Origin: Alphaproteobacteria bacterium
GTDB taxonomy: Bacteria > Pseudomonadota > Alphaproteobacteria > RF32 > CAG-239
NCBI GenBank assembly: GCA_015062435.1
Contig: SUUR01000019.1
Location: 1 to 32,297, forward strand
Direction of reading: 5' to 3'
DNA: 32,297 bases
The first letter of the stretch is position 1, and every line of letters begins with the position of its first letter. Both the position numbers and the translations under genes were made by a program. This document shows, piece after piece, positions 20,848 through 29,518 of the stretch. A model generated the notes under the pieces. That model was given only the letters and a program-made list of their open reading frames with translations. It was not told where the DNA came from and made no database searches.

Positions 20848-21378
20848 ATGGCTTGGACCGATGAAATGATTGTACAACTAAAAAAAATGTGGGACGATGG
20901 TTTAACTACCGGTGAAATCGGCAGACGTCTTAATGTTTCTAAAAACTCAGTTGTCGGAAAAGTACACCGACTTGGATTGTCCGGTCGCCCTTCTCCTATA
21001 AAAAAGAAAAATCCGGAAGCACCTGCAACCCCTAAACCTAAAGCCGAAAAACAAAAGGTTGTAAATGTTGTACCTCAACAAAAAACTAAGCCGGAAAAAA
21101 AGATACAGGAGCCTAAACCGGTTGCATCTCCCAAACCGGAACCGATTATAGAAAAAGAACCGGAAATTAAGTTTATTCCTACAATTAAAGAAGAAAAAAC
21201 TCCATCTAAAGCCGGACAAAATGTGTCTTTGGTTGAGCTTGACAACCACACTTGCCGTTGGCCGATAGGCGATCCAAAAGATGAAAACTTTCATTTCTGC
21301 GGAAACAAAGTCCGTATCGGGCAAACATATTGTGATGAACATGCTGCCATTGCATATGTGAAACCAAATAAAAAATAG
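20848..21378 (+). CDS. gcrA: GcrA cell-cycle regulator
   Basis: GcrA is an alphaproteobacterial factor that binds sigma-70 RNA polymerase and activates promoters carrying methylated GANTC sites. The N-terminal helix-turn-helix (1-45) is typical: MAWTDEMIVQLKKMWDDGLT, then GEIGRRLNVSKNSVVGKVHR and LGLSGRPSP. A Lys/Pro/Glu-rich linker (about 50-125) is probably disordered. The C-terminal sigma-binding part keeps CRWPIGDP and FHFCGNKVRIGQTYCDEHAAIAY. It is 176 aa, as usual. AAAAGGAG precedes ATG 20848. A GACTC (GANTC) site lies at 20783-20787 in its upstream region. Confidence 0.96.
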   Translation: MAWTDEMIVQLKKMWDDGLTTGEIGRRLNVSKNSVVGKVHRLGLSGRPSPIKKKNPEAPATPKPKAEKQKVVNVVPQQKTKPEKKIQEPKPVASPKPEPIIEKEPEIKFIPTIKEEKTPSKAGQNVSLVELDNHTCRWPIGDPKDENFHFCGNKVRIGQTYCDEHAAIAYVKPNKK

Positions 21379-21386
21379 ATATTCTT

Positions 21387-23057
21387 CTACTCTCGTTTAT
21401 AAAAGTGAAAAAATACTACAGGTTTTATATCTGTGGCGTTGTATACTTTTTTTCTGATTTTAGCACTTAAATGTTCTTTTACCAGTTCTTCTCGATAATC
21501 ATGTTTCATTACAAGATCAGATATTTCCTCACGCATCTCCGTAATTATACCGTCTCTTAACTCCGAAAATGCATTTTCTTCCAGTATGTCTATTGAAGAA
21601 ATTTGTAAGTCCTCCAACTTCCAATCAGAAGAAAACACTACACTTATAAATAAACTGCAATTATATGCAATCCGTTTGCGATTTTTGATTAATTGAGATG
21701 AGAGATCTGTTATTTGCTTTCTATCAACTCCCAGTAAACCGGTAGGAACAACACCCTTAATTTCTGCATGATTTTCCAAAATATGTACAACTTCTCCGTT
21801 ACGAGCTATCAAAACTTGTTCTGCTCCGTAATCTTGAGCTATTTTCTTTTGTTTACGAATGCTTCGCTTATCTCCATGCACCGGCAAAACTATTTTGGGC
21901 TTCAGAAGATTATACATTTCCATAATTTGTTGAGGATTGGCGTGCCCCGAAGCATGAACCAAATAATCTTCTGCTGATATTACATCTACTCCAGCGTCTC
22001 GTAATCTTTCTTGCATACGTTCAATCTTATCTTCATTACCGGGTATTATCTTAGAAGAAAATATAATAGCATCTCCATCGCCTAAACTTATATCTTTGTT
22101 CTCTCCGTTTACAATTCTGGTTAGAGAACTTCGGTAATTTCCTTGCGAACCCGCACATATATACAAAATCTTATCTAACGGAATTTCCGTAGCATCTTTC
22201 GCTTCTATATAATTAGGACAATTTTTAAGATATCCGCACTCTTTTGCAATCTCTAAATTTTGAACCAGACTCCTTCCTGATATCACCGGTGTCCTTCCGG
22301 CAGCATCAGCTGCCAACAATAAACTTTCCATCCTTATAATATTGGAAGCAAAACAAGTGGCAACCAAAGTATTTTTAAATTGCGGAATCAAGCGTAGTAA
22401 GCTTGCTCTAACCTCCATTTCTGTCGGTTCTTCTACGGAAACAGCCATATTGGTAGAATCTCCGACATAAAGCACTACCCCCTCCTGAGATGCTATTTGC
22501 AGGGAACTGCTATCAAATTCGGTATCTCTATCAAAACGCCAATCAGTTGCATGAACAATATTGCCGTAAGGCGTACGAATTATTAATCCTGATGTTTGCG
22601 GAGTTGAATGTATCAAAGGAGTAAATTCTACTTCAAAATTATGAAATTTTAACTTATCTTTCGGCTTTATGATGTTGATTTTTGCTAAATCTTTCAGCTT
22701 ATATTCTTCTAATCTGCGAGAAACATGACCGGCTGTAAACTCCATACAATATATCGGACATTGTAATTGTGGCCAGATATGAGCTATTGCTCCAAAATGA
22801 TCTTCATGTGCATGTGTTATCAATAGAGCTTCTATCTTATCTTGATAAGCTTCTAAAAATGATGCATCTGCAAATCCCAGTTCCATTCCCGGATAATCAT
22901 CATTCAAAAAACCATAGCCACAATCTACAACCAGGATTCTACCATCTATCGCATAGGCATACATATTGAATCCTACTTCTTCCGCTCCTCCCAGCGCTAC
23001 AAAATAAATACCTTTTTGACTAAAATCAGGCAATATCTCTTTATCTGATTGTTCCAT
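21387..23057 (-). CDS. rnj: Ribonuclease J
   Basis: A metallo-beta-lactamase/beta-CASP nuclease with endo- and 5'-3' exoribonuclease activity, acting in mRNA decay and rRNA maturation. 556 aa. The N-terminus reads FVALGGAEEVGFNMYAYAID; the zinc motif is THAHEDHFGAI (H82-H87). The beta-CASP part holds VYVGDSTNMA and the motif SGHANPQQ with KIVLPVHGDKRS. The C-terminal region is the RNase J domain. In Alphaproteobacteria it often follows nuoN-birA, as here; it starts 16 bases after birA stops. It converges on gcrA with eight bases between stops. Confidence 0.96.
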   Translation of the reverse strand: MEQSDKEILPDFSQKGIYFVALGGAEEVGFNMYAYAIDGRILVVDCGYGFLNDDYPGMELGFADASFLEAYQDKIEALLITHAHEDHFGAIAHIWPQLQCPIYCMEFTAGHVSRRLEEYKLKDLAKINIIKPKDKLKFHNFEVEFTPLIHSTPQTSGLIIRTPYGNIVHATDWRFDRDTEFDSSSLQIASQEGVVLYVGDSTNMAVSVEEPTEMEVRASLLRLIPQFKNTLVATCFASNIIRMESLLLAADAAGRTPVISGRSLVQNLEIAKECGYLKNCPNYIEAKDATEIPLDKILYICAGSQGNYRSSLTRIVNGENKDISLGDGDAIIFSSKIIPGNEDKIERMQERLRDAGVDVISAEDYLVHASGHANPQQIMEMYNLLKPKIVLPVHGDKRSIRKQKKIAQDYGAEQVLIARNGEVVHILENHAEIKGVVPTGLLGVDRKQITDLSSQLIKNRKRIAYNCSLFISVVFSSDWKLEDLQISSIDILEENAFSELRDGIITEMREEISDLVMKHDYREELVKEHLSAKIRKKVYNATDIKPVVFFHFYKRE

Positions 23058-23073
23058 ATATTAAATCTTTCTC

Positions 23074-23787
23074 TTATTCTTTCATAAATACATCACCGGC
23101 ATAAATTTTAATTATCTTATCATCTTGCTCAAGCAATAATGCTCCATTGCTACCTACTCCGGCAAAACGTCCGTGTTGTGTATGATGCTCTGTACATAAG
23201 TATAGTTCTTGCCCCAATTTATGAGCATATGACAACCAACAATCAATAACGGATTTAAAACCAGATGAAATGTTTTTATCCAAATATTTAACCATCAATT
23301 TCAGAAACTGCTCTCTATCGATATTTATACCAAAATCATAAAGACTGGTAGCCGGATATGTAATACGCTCGGCTATTGTCGGAGCTGAAACTAAATTTAT
23401 ACCAACACCGATAATTATATAACCATTATCTGCTTTTTCAAGTAAAATTCCAGATACCTTTCGCTCAGAAATTAAAACATCATTCGGCCATTTTAAACTT
23501 ATAGGTAAGTCTGGAGATAGTTGTTTGATGCTCTCCAGTACAGAAAGCGAAAATATAAACGGAAGACGATTAAGCAATTTATTTTCAGCATCTTTGACGG
23601 CAAAACTGACAAATAAGTTTCCGGATAAACTTTCCCATGTGCGCCCTCTCCTGCCTCTTCCAGAAGTTTGGTATTTTGCAGAAACAATGTATTTTTCGGA
23701 AGGTGGATTAGAACTAAGTTCAATTGCCTTATTATTGGTGCTATCTGCGTTATCGTAATCTTCCCAATACCAATCTTTGATTCTCAT
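23074..23787 (-). CDS. birA: Biotin-[acetyl-CoA carboxylase] ligase
   Basis: Attaches biotin to the carrier protein of acetyl-CoA carboxylase by way of biotinyl-AMP. 237 aa, without the DNA-binding domain of the E. coli protein, so it is a group I, enzyme-only form. Motifs: TSGRGRRGRTWES (42-54, biotinyl-AMP loop), LSLKWPNDV (about 96-104) and KVSGILLEK (110-118). The substrate Lys in LKWPNDV is present. The C-terminal SH3-like part ends with IKIYAGDVFM. Its ATG overlaps the nuoN stop (ATGA), so it is coupled to the nuo genes. Confidence 0.95.
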   Translation of the reverse strand: MRIKDWYWEDYDNADSTNNKAIELSSNPPSEKYIVSAKYQTSGRGRRGRTWESLSGNLFVSFAVKDAENKLLNRLPFIFSLSVLESIKQLSPDLPISLKWPNDVLISERKVSGILLEKADNGYIIIGVGINLVSAPTIAERITYPATSLYDFGINIDREQFLKLMVKYLDKNISSGFKSVIDCWLSYAHKLGQELYLCTEHHTQHGRFAGVGSNGALLLEQDDKIIKIYAGDVFMKE

Positions 23788-25208
23788 TTTATAACTGTCC
23801 CAAATATCGCTTCTATATCATTTAATAAATATGACGGATTCAAGATGGTGATAATAACTAACAACAAATTGATAAATAAACATATATATATAGCTTTATC
23901 CGTTCTGTCAAAACTTATAGCTAAAGGCTCAAAATATATCTTACGTATAATATGTAAGAAGGCATTGGCTATTATGATTATAGCAACCATTACTACTAAA
24001 GCTTCAATCCATCTGTTTTCAACCACTAAAGTGTTTATTAATGATAATCGCCCCCAAAATCCCAAAAGTGGCGGAACTCCTATCAATGATACCATAAAAA
24101 CCAAAAATGCTGCAGAAATATAGGGCTTGACCTCAGACATTCCGCTTATGCAATATAAGTCACTACGATAATCTCCCCTGCTTTTTAACCCTAAAAATAC
24201 GGTATAAATGCCCATCATAGCCATAATGTATATTATGGTATAAATAAAAGAGCTTAGTACCGCACCATAGCCAAAACTCAAAATTCCCAGAAGGATAAAT
24301 CCGATATTATAAACACTACAATAAGCAAATAACCGGCGAATATTGTTTTCTCCATTGGCTGAAAGGGCTCCTATAAATAATGATAGAAAAGCTACTGATT
24401 GTAGTATCGGGGTTATTTGATTTTGTAAATTTCCAAAAACATTAATTATCAACGAAATAAAACAAGAGAGATATGCCAGAGGCAAAATTAATGTTAAAAA
24501 TCCACATACCGGAAGTATACTTACACTCACAACATCTACAAACCAAATATGAAACGGAGCTACGGACATCATAAATAATATACAGCTTAATATCATCAGC
24601 AAAGAGGTATAAAACAATACCGGAACCGAAGTAGTAGAGTTTATATATTCTTTTATGAGATGATAATTAAAACTTCCTATATAATATTTTATAATAAAAC
24701 AGCCGGAATATAATAATGTGATAAATATTAATGATAAAAAAAGATAATTACGAGCAATATATTTTATTTTATCTTCGTCCCAATGTTGCTTTATGAGAGT
24801 ATAAGTTAAAATACAAATCAGCGGAATACACGACATCAATACCACTAAATTTTGCGCAGATATCATAACTCCCAAAAATAAAACCATTCCCATGCCAACC
24901 ATATAAAAAAGGTATGATGTTCTGTTTTTGTTTAAAAACCATTTGGAAGATAAATAAAACCATACAAATGCAGATATATAGGTCAGAAACTTAAACATTG
25001 AAGAATATTGACTGTTTAGCATAAAATTTGGAATTACGCTTTTGTTGTAGAAAATAACGGTAAACAATATTGATATGAGTAAGAAAAAACGACTCAACGT
25101 AAAAAATGTTTTGGCTGTTTTATTGTCTCGATAACGATTAACAATAAAGGCAACAGGAAAATAACTTATAAGAGAAATCTCAGGCAATAACATTAATAAA
25201 TTTTGCAT
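23784..25208 (-). CDS. nuoN: NuoN-like complex I membrane subunit, key residues replaced
   Basis: 474 aa with about 14 membrane segments, matching NuoN in length, topology and position before birA. Conserved landmarks survive in part: VAPFHIWFVDV (217-226) matches the AVPFHMWTPDV stretch. Residues central to proton movement do not: the TM5 Glu (E133 in E. coli, LELQSL) lies in LMSCIPL with no acid; the TM7 Lys (K217, FKVSAVPFH) is M213; the TM8 Lys in PK (K247) is Leu244; YEGAPTPV is replaced by VSVSILPV. The frame is open throughout, so this is divergence rather than recent decay. AAGGAG precedes ATG 25208. It lies 11 bases after nuoM. Confidence 0.88.
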   Translation of the reverse strand: MQNLLMLLPEISLISYFPVAFIVNRYRDNKTAKTFFTLSRFFLLISILFTVIFYNKSVIPNFMLNSQYSSMFKFLTYISAFVWFYLSSKWFLNKNRTSYLFYMVGMGMVLFLGVMISAQNLVVLMSCIPLICILTYTLIKQHWDEDKIKYIARNYLFLSLIFITLLYSGCFIIKYYIGSFNYHLIKEYINSTTSVPVLFYTSLLMILSCILFMMSVAPFHIWFVDVVSVSILPVCGFLTLILPLAYLSCFISLIINVFGNLQNQITPILQSVAFLSLFIGALSANGENNIRRLFAYCSVYNIGFILLGILSFGYGAVLSSFIYTIIYIMAMMGIYTVFLGLKSRGDYRSDLYCISGMSEVKPYISAAFLVFMVSLIGVPPLLGFWGRLSLINTLVVENRWIEALVVMVAIIIIANAFLHIIRKIYFEPLAISFDRTDKAIYICLFINLLLVIITILNPSYLLNDIEAIFGTVIK

Positions 25209-25219
25209 AATTATTCTCC

Positions 25220-26650
25220 TTATTCATTAATAACAAACCATAAAGGTCTGATAAATGACATGATCAACATAAAGATAACAAATATCATTAATATGAACAT
25301 AGGCAAAGATATGTCATCTGTTTTGCTTAAACGACATACAGGATCATCTTGCTTTAATCTGAATAACTCTTGTAACAAACCAATACCGGAAATAAAAACA
25401 GAAAATATCAACAACATACCGATATATATATTAGTTCCCAAAAGATTGGACAGTATCAGATAATTATTTACAAACACTGCCGAAAACGGCAAACCTATTG
25501 CAGCAATAACCATAAATGAATAACTCAAAGATAATCGACGAGCTCTACACAAAAAGCCTTGTGATGAACTGCCATGCTCAATTTCTTTGTGATATATATA
25601 TGACGATAAAACTTCTAATGCTGAGATAATTACAATAAAACCAAATAATGAGTACCCGATATTATATCTGATAATACTTTGATTACTAAATACACCCAAC
25701 AAATAAGTTATATAATATACCGTAAGATATGAAAAAATTTTATATTGAGCATCTCTATTGATGAACCCTATCAAAGCGATAAAAAGCATTGTTATAACTC
25801 CAATAATATTCATCCATATCAGATAAATATCTATATCCGAAGAAAAACTTGTCGGTAAAAATCTGATAAAACCATAAATAGCAGTCAACGGCATTAAAGC
25901 AGTAATGATAAAAGCTAACGGGTTTCTGATACTGACGTTGATTGATGATATCCAATAATGAAAAGGCCATATCGGTATTCGGGAAATGAAAGATAAAAAA
26001 ATGGCTACCCATATATAATTGCGCAGATTACCTTTTAATGTCAAACGACCGACATCTGCCAAAAGAGTGTTACCATATTTATGATAAATAAGCATTATTG
26101 CACTAAACAATAGTAACGCTCCTATAAAATTATATAAAAAATAACGATAAATCAAATCTTGTTTTTTTACTTCTCCAAACATTCCTATTATCAAAAACAC
26201 AGGCAATAGCATTGCTTCGAAAAATATATAAAATGAAAAAATATCTGCTGATACAAAAAAACCGGTACTCATGCTCAAAAATAAAAGAGTAAAAACCATT
26301 AATGATTTTTGTTTGAAAGTATTTCTCCATACTCCCATTAAGCCGATTAATACCCCCAAATGAATGGTTAATATTAATAATAAAGAAAAAGTATCAACAC
26401 CAAATACAATATTTATATCGGGAATCGTTAACCAGTCAAAATGTTCTTTTAACTGTAACTTGTGACTCCTTTCATTTATAACCATAAATACACGCCAAAT
26501 CAGTGTTATATTGGCAAGAATCGTAAATACACAAACATTAAAAGAATTTCTACCTTTAGATAAATCGTCATCTTTAGCAGTAAATACAAACAACATACCC
26601 AGAAAAGGTAATATAACAATCAGTGATAATAATGCAAACGGACTATTCAT
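25220..26650 (-). CDS. nuoM: NuoM-like complex I membrane subunit, key residues replaced
   Basis: 476 aa from ATG 26650 (MNSPFALLSL); an in-frame TTG lies at 26665. Multi-pass antiporter-like subunit. FFEAMLLPVFLIIGMFG keeps the TM5 Glu (E145, equal to E144 in E. coli), and IPIWPFHYW matches the VPMWPFHTW stretch. The TM7 Lys (K234) is Arg224, the TM8 Lys (K265) is Leu255, LPDAHxEAPTAGS is replaced by ISSINVSIRNPLAF, the His of SHG in the later helix is gone, and the C-terminal Glu (FVGEF, E407) is Asn396 in FVNNY. Its start overlaps the nuoL stop by eight bases, so translation is coupled. Confidence 0.9.
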   Translation of the reverse strand: MNSPFALLSLIVILPFLGMLFVFTAKDDDLSKGRNSFNVCVFTILANITLIWRVFMVINERSHKLQLKEHFDWLTIPDINIVFGVDTFSLLLILTIHLGVLIGLMGVWRNTFKQKSLMVFTLLFLSMSTGFFVSADIFSFYIFFEAMLLPVFLIIGMFGEVKKQDLIYRYFLYNFIGALLLFSAIMLIYHKYGNTLLADVGRLTLKGNLRNYIWVAIFLSFISRIPIWPFHYWISSINVSIRNPLAFIITALMPLTAIYGFIRFLPTSFSSDIDIYLIWMNIIGVITMLFIALIGFINRDAQYKIFSYLTVYYITYLLGVFSNQSIIRYNIGYSLFGFIVIISALEVLSSYIYHKEIEHGSSSQGFLCRARRLSLSYSFMVIAAIGLPFSAVFVNNYLILSNLLGTNIYIGMLLIFSVFISGIGLLQELFRLKQDDPVCRLSKTDDISLPMFILMIFVIFMLIMSFIRPLWFVINE

Positions 26651-28274
26651 ATACAAAAATCCCAATATTTATAATCAAAATCAATAATCCCAAGCCAAAA
26701 AAACACAACCAACTTATCAACCCTTTGGATTGTATTTTTTGGAGATAACCGATTCCTGATAACGTGGTATCCGAAAAATTACCGATAAGACTTCTTTCTA
26801 TAACTATAAAATCTACCAATAACCATAATATTCTCCCCAAAAGACGTAAAGGTGAAATTATAAAGCTATGATAAAATGTACTAAAAAAATCTCCATCTTG
26901 AATATCAGTTTTATCCGCTAACAGATTGATAAATCTTTGTGGGGTAAATAAAGAACAAAGTACAAAACCTATGAAGACATAAATGGTACATTCTTCAAAC
27001 TTAAAATTATCAATTAAGACAAACCAGACACCCCCTAATGCAAGCGGAAGAATATATGGCATAAATTTAGATAACCATGAGACATAAGGTCTCTCTTTCA
27101 GTCCATAAAGTCCTGATATTATAATTGCATTTGCTATTGCCAACATAATCGTGAAGTAAAAAGGAATCGATGATTGGCTTGATATCAATAACATTCCGTA
27201 AGCTACAAATGAAATTAATAATTCACTTTTGTGATGATACCAATTAAGGCTGTTTTTTGAAACAATCGGATCTGTAAATCCATATAAACTTACAGGATAT
27301 AAACTAATATCGATTATCGTTAATAAAGGTAATAATTTTATTGCAATAAAAATATTTTCAGCCTGCTTGCTGATCAAAAACAATGATATCGCAAAAAACA
27401 TCATGTTAAGATACAAAATTTTAGCTTTTAAGGAATCTCGCCAAATTATTCCCAACAAGCTCCAAACACTTGTCAGAACAACAACCGTGTTTAATGTTGA
27501 TGTAAAATATGATGATGCTGAAATAACCGAATGAAGTTTATAAAAAATTATCAACCCCGATAATGGTGAAGATAATAAAGAAATAATCAGCATGCGATTA
27601 AAATTGAGTTTGTTTAGTTCTATAATGTAATTTTGAAATAAGAAAGTTCCACATTTAATAAATATTCCAACCATTAACAACAGTGATACCAGATCATGAT
27701 GTTTACCAATTCGAATATATTTTCCTAAATCATTGAAATTTATATTACCAACTTGAGAATATATAACAGCTAAAGCCGTAAATATGCTTATTTCTGCCGT
27801 ATAGCTGTATAATATGAAGTGTTTTTTTAAATTAGAATCGTTAATCAGGTAAAAGCCGAGAATCGAAAAACAACATGAGCCTACCATTAATTGAATATTA
27901 TCTTGTGATGATAATGTATATATAAATGTAGCCAATAATAAAAGAGTTATATTACTTGCCGAAAGTGAAGTATCTTTTGGAAAAAAAGTTAAATTCATCC
28001 ATAAAAAAAGAAAAAGAATCGGTATCATGTTGAAAATTGATGATAGAATCGGCGAATCTCCGCCTATAATAAAATCAGCACGCAAATGAGGGTATGATAT
28101 CCATTTATATTCAATAATTTGTCGAGCAACATTTGCCATATCATATAAATACCATACAGACAAACATACTGTAATCGTAAACAGTAGCCAAAGCCATACA
28201 ATACGCCGTTTATAAGGAACAACCATAAATATACCGGCAACCGTCAGTAATGATAAAAAAAACTGTAATACCAT
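26643..28274 (-). CDS. nuoL: NuoL-like complex I membrane subunit, strongly divergent
   Basis: 543 aa (E. coli NuoL has 613), first gene of nuoL-nuoM-nuoN-birA-rnj. About 14 membrane segments are visible. The C-terminal NuoL-specific part is kept: FISPLRLLGRILWLLVDF, IERSLIG, then the last membrane helix, as in the RPLxxLxRxLWxxxDxxxID stretch preceding TM16. In the core, GIFIKCGTFLF keeps one Lys (K207, near K229 of E. coli). The TM5 Glu (VGWEGVG) reads VGSCCFS with no acid, and the [20 protein letters not shown] signature has decayed to NYIIELNKLNFNRMLIISLL. GAGGAAA precedes ATG 28274. No nuoK or other nuo gene lies upstream. Confidence 0.8.
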   Translation of the reverse strand: MVLQFFLSLLTVAGIFMVVPYKRRIVWLWLLFTITVCLSVWYLYDMANVARQIIEYKWISYPHLRADFIIGGDSPILSSIFNMIPILFLFLWMNLTFFPKDTSLSASNITLLLLATFIYTLSSQDNIQLMVGSCCFSILGFYLINDSNLKKHFILYSYTAEISIFTALAVIYSQVGNINFNDLGKYIRIGKHHDLVSLLLMVGIFIKCGTFLFQNYIIELNKLNFNRMLIISLLSSPLSGLIIFYKLHSVISASSYFTSTLNTVVVLTSVWSLLGIIWRDSLKAKILYLNMMFFAISLFLISKQAENIFIAIKLLPLLTIIDISLYPVSLYGFTDPIVSKNSLNWYHHKSELLISFVAYGMLLISSQSSIPFYFTIMLAIANAIIISGLYGLKERPYVSWLSKFMPYILPLALGGVWFVLIDNFKFEECTIYVFIGFVLCSLFTPQRFINLLADKTDIQDGDFFSTFYHSFIISPLRLLGRILWLLVDFIVIERSLIGNFSDTTLSGIGYLQKIQSKGLISWLCFFGLGLLILIINIGIFVYE

Positions 28275-28304
28275 AATATTTTCCTCATTATTTTAGCTCA
28301 ATAT

Positions 28305-28335
28305 AACAAAAAATAAGGGCTTTTAAAGCCCTTAT
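28305..28335 (-). terminator. Terminator between the 107-aa gene and nuoL
   Basis: ATAAGGGCTTT and AAAGCCCTTAT form a nearly perfect palindrome; on the minus strand six T follow, so it ends the gene at 28367-28690. nuoL then needs its own promoter in the 30 bases before its start, or read-through. Confidence 0.7.
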
Positions 28336-28366
28336 CAGTATTTGAGTTTTAATAATGTGTATAACC

Positions 28367-28690
28367 CTAGCTCAATACAGCTTTGAGATTGCGTACAATA
28401 CGAACAGGAACCAAATATTCTCTGGCGACTTCATCTCCATCTATTTCAGCAACCAGGATCTCATCAACAATTTTTAATGGACTTCTTGCGTCATCAGTAA
28501 TATTTCCCAAGAATACGGAACTTTCTCGGCTACGATAGAGTAATGCTGTCTCACCTCCATCATATACAAAACGAGGATTTTCCGGTCCTCCTCGCCGATG
28601 TTTGATGATAATCAGAATCTCTCCGGCAGCATTTTGTAATATATCATAAGTACCTTCTGTATCTTCGTTAATATTAATATTTTTATCCAT
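28367..28690 (-). CDS. Hypothetical protein (107 aa)
   Basis: Not recognised. A small soluble protein, acidic at the start and beta-rich: AAGEILIIIKHRRGGPENP, FVYDGGETALLYRSRESSVF, LVAEIDGDEVAREYLVPVRI. No signal peptide, membrane segment or Cys. GAGG precedes ATG 28690. It stands alone between the tRNA-Lys promoter region and the nuo genes. Confidence 0.65.
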   Translation of the reverse strand: MDKNININEDTEGTYDILQNAAGEILIIIKHRRGGPENPRFVYDGGETALLYRSRESSVFLGNITDDARSPLKIVDEILVAEIDGDEVAREYLVPVRIVRNLKAVLS

Positions 28691-28799
28691 AGCAACCTCA
28701 TTAAGGGTAATTTCTAATAAACTTTATGGTAATATTAACATGCAATTGTTAACAAATATACTACATTTTTTATTTTTTTTACTTTTTTTATTTTTTTAG

Positions 28800-28828
28800 T
28801 TGACTTAACTTTCAATATCTTTTATACA
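28800..28828 (+). promoter_or_regulatory. tRNA-Lys promoter
   Basis: TTGACT (28800-28805) and TATACA (28823-28828) are 17 bp apart, about 20 bp before the tRNA. Confidence 0.7.
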
Positions 28829-28847
28829 TACCTCGACGTTTTGATGA

Positions 28848-28923
28848 GGGCTCGTAGCTCAGTCGGTAGAGCATTTGACTTTTAATCAAAGGGTCGGCGG
28901 TTCGAACCCGCCCGAGCTCACCA
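28848..28923 (+). tRNA. tRNA-Lys (anticodon TTT)
   Basis: Acceptor stem GGGCTCG/CGAGCTC with one G-U pair, anticodon loop CTTTTAA giving TTT, T arm GGTTCGAACCC and an encoded CCA. Its 3' 17 bases are repeated twice downstream. Confidence 0.97.
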
Positions 28924-29281
28924 ATAACAAAAGCCTCAACCTTTTGGTTGGGGCTTTTTTGTTGTATGAGATCGAGGGGTTTGAAACGACGAAAAGGCGG
29001 TTTGACTACAAGTGAGAGGCGGACGGAAGTACGCCGGTGAGGTCTCAGACCGAACGAACGATGTGAACGAAACGAAGTGAAGTAGCCCGCCCGAGCTCAC
29101 CAATAAATAAAGCCTCAACCTTTTGGTTGGGGCTTTTTTGTTGTATGAGATCGAGGGGTTTGAACCGCCGAAAAGGCGGTTTGACTACAAGTGAGAGGCG
29201 GACGGAAGTACGCCGGTGAGGTCTCAGACCGAACGAACGATGTGAACGAAACGAAGTGAAGTAGCCCGCCCGAGCTCACCA
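28907..29281 (+). repeat. 179-bp tandem units carrying the tRNA-Lys 3' end
   Basis: CCCGCCCGAGCTCACCA, the last 17 bases of tRNA-Lys, stands at 28907-28923, 29086-29102 and 29265-29281, exactly 179 bp apart. Each copy is followed by an intrinsic terminator. The first two units then carry the same GC-richer insert of about 120 bp; the third stops after its terminator. The units differ at few positions. In unit 2, AACCGCC/GGCGGTT (29163-29169, 29175-29181) forms a perfect hairpin; in unit 1 two changes break it. No coding frame is convincing. It may be the trace of repeated recombination at the tRNA end. Confidence 0.85.
28931..28960 (+). terminator. tRNA-Lys terminator (first of three copies)
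   Basis: AAGCCTCAACC and GGTTGGGGCTT pair around TTTT with one G-U pair and six T after it. Copies stand at about 29110-29139 and 29290-29322; the third has a slightly changed loop (TTTAT). Confidence 0.85.
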
Positions 29282-29418
29282 ATAACAAAAAGCCTCAACC
29301 TTTATGGTTGGGGCTTTTTTTTATGACTTTTTTGCGGGTTCGAACTAAAGTTCGTCTGGTTCGTAAGCTCTGCTCTTATTAGTGCAATCGCTAACTCACT
29401 GCGGTCACTCGGGTTGAC

Positions 29419-29476
29419 TGGAGTATTTTATGAAAGTTTACAGAGATGCCGTTTTAGATATTTCACAAATATAGAA
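29419..29476 (-). repeat. Second copy of the dispersed repeat from 309-365
   Basis: Its reverse complement matches 309-365 over about 56 bp with some 9 differences; the shared core is GCATCTCTGTAAACTT. Only one arm of the inverted repeat is present here, so it is a half element. Confidence 0.65.
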
Positions 29477-29480
29477 TAAT

Positions 29481-29509
29481 AAAAAATCCCGAGTGACTCG
29501 GGATTTTTT
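29481..29509. terminator. Bidirectional terminator after aatA
   Basis: AAAAAATCCCGAG pairs with CTCGGGATTTTTT around a very short loop; T-runs on both strands. It lies ten bases after the aatA stop on the minus strand. Confidence 0.8.
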
Positions 29510-29518
29510 GATGTAGTT

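Larger units (their letters stand above)
29323..29518. other. Intergenic region with repeat remnants
   Basis: No gene seen. It holds a T-arm-like piece (GCGGGTTCGAACT at about 29333), the sequence ACTCACTGCGGTCACTCGG, a dispersed repeat copy (29419-29476) and a terminator (29481-29509). Confidence 0.5.

Noticed and set aside
28936..29118. 60-codon minus-strand open frame in the tandem units
   Set aside because: It crosses a terminator and the tRNA tail repeat and has no binding site.
28907..29281. CRISPR array
   Set aside because: The units are 179 bp long with nearly identical inserts and a tRNA end; there are no short repeats with unique spacers and no cas genes.
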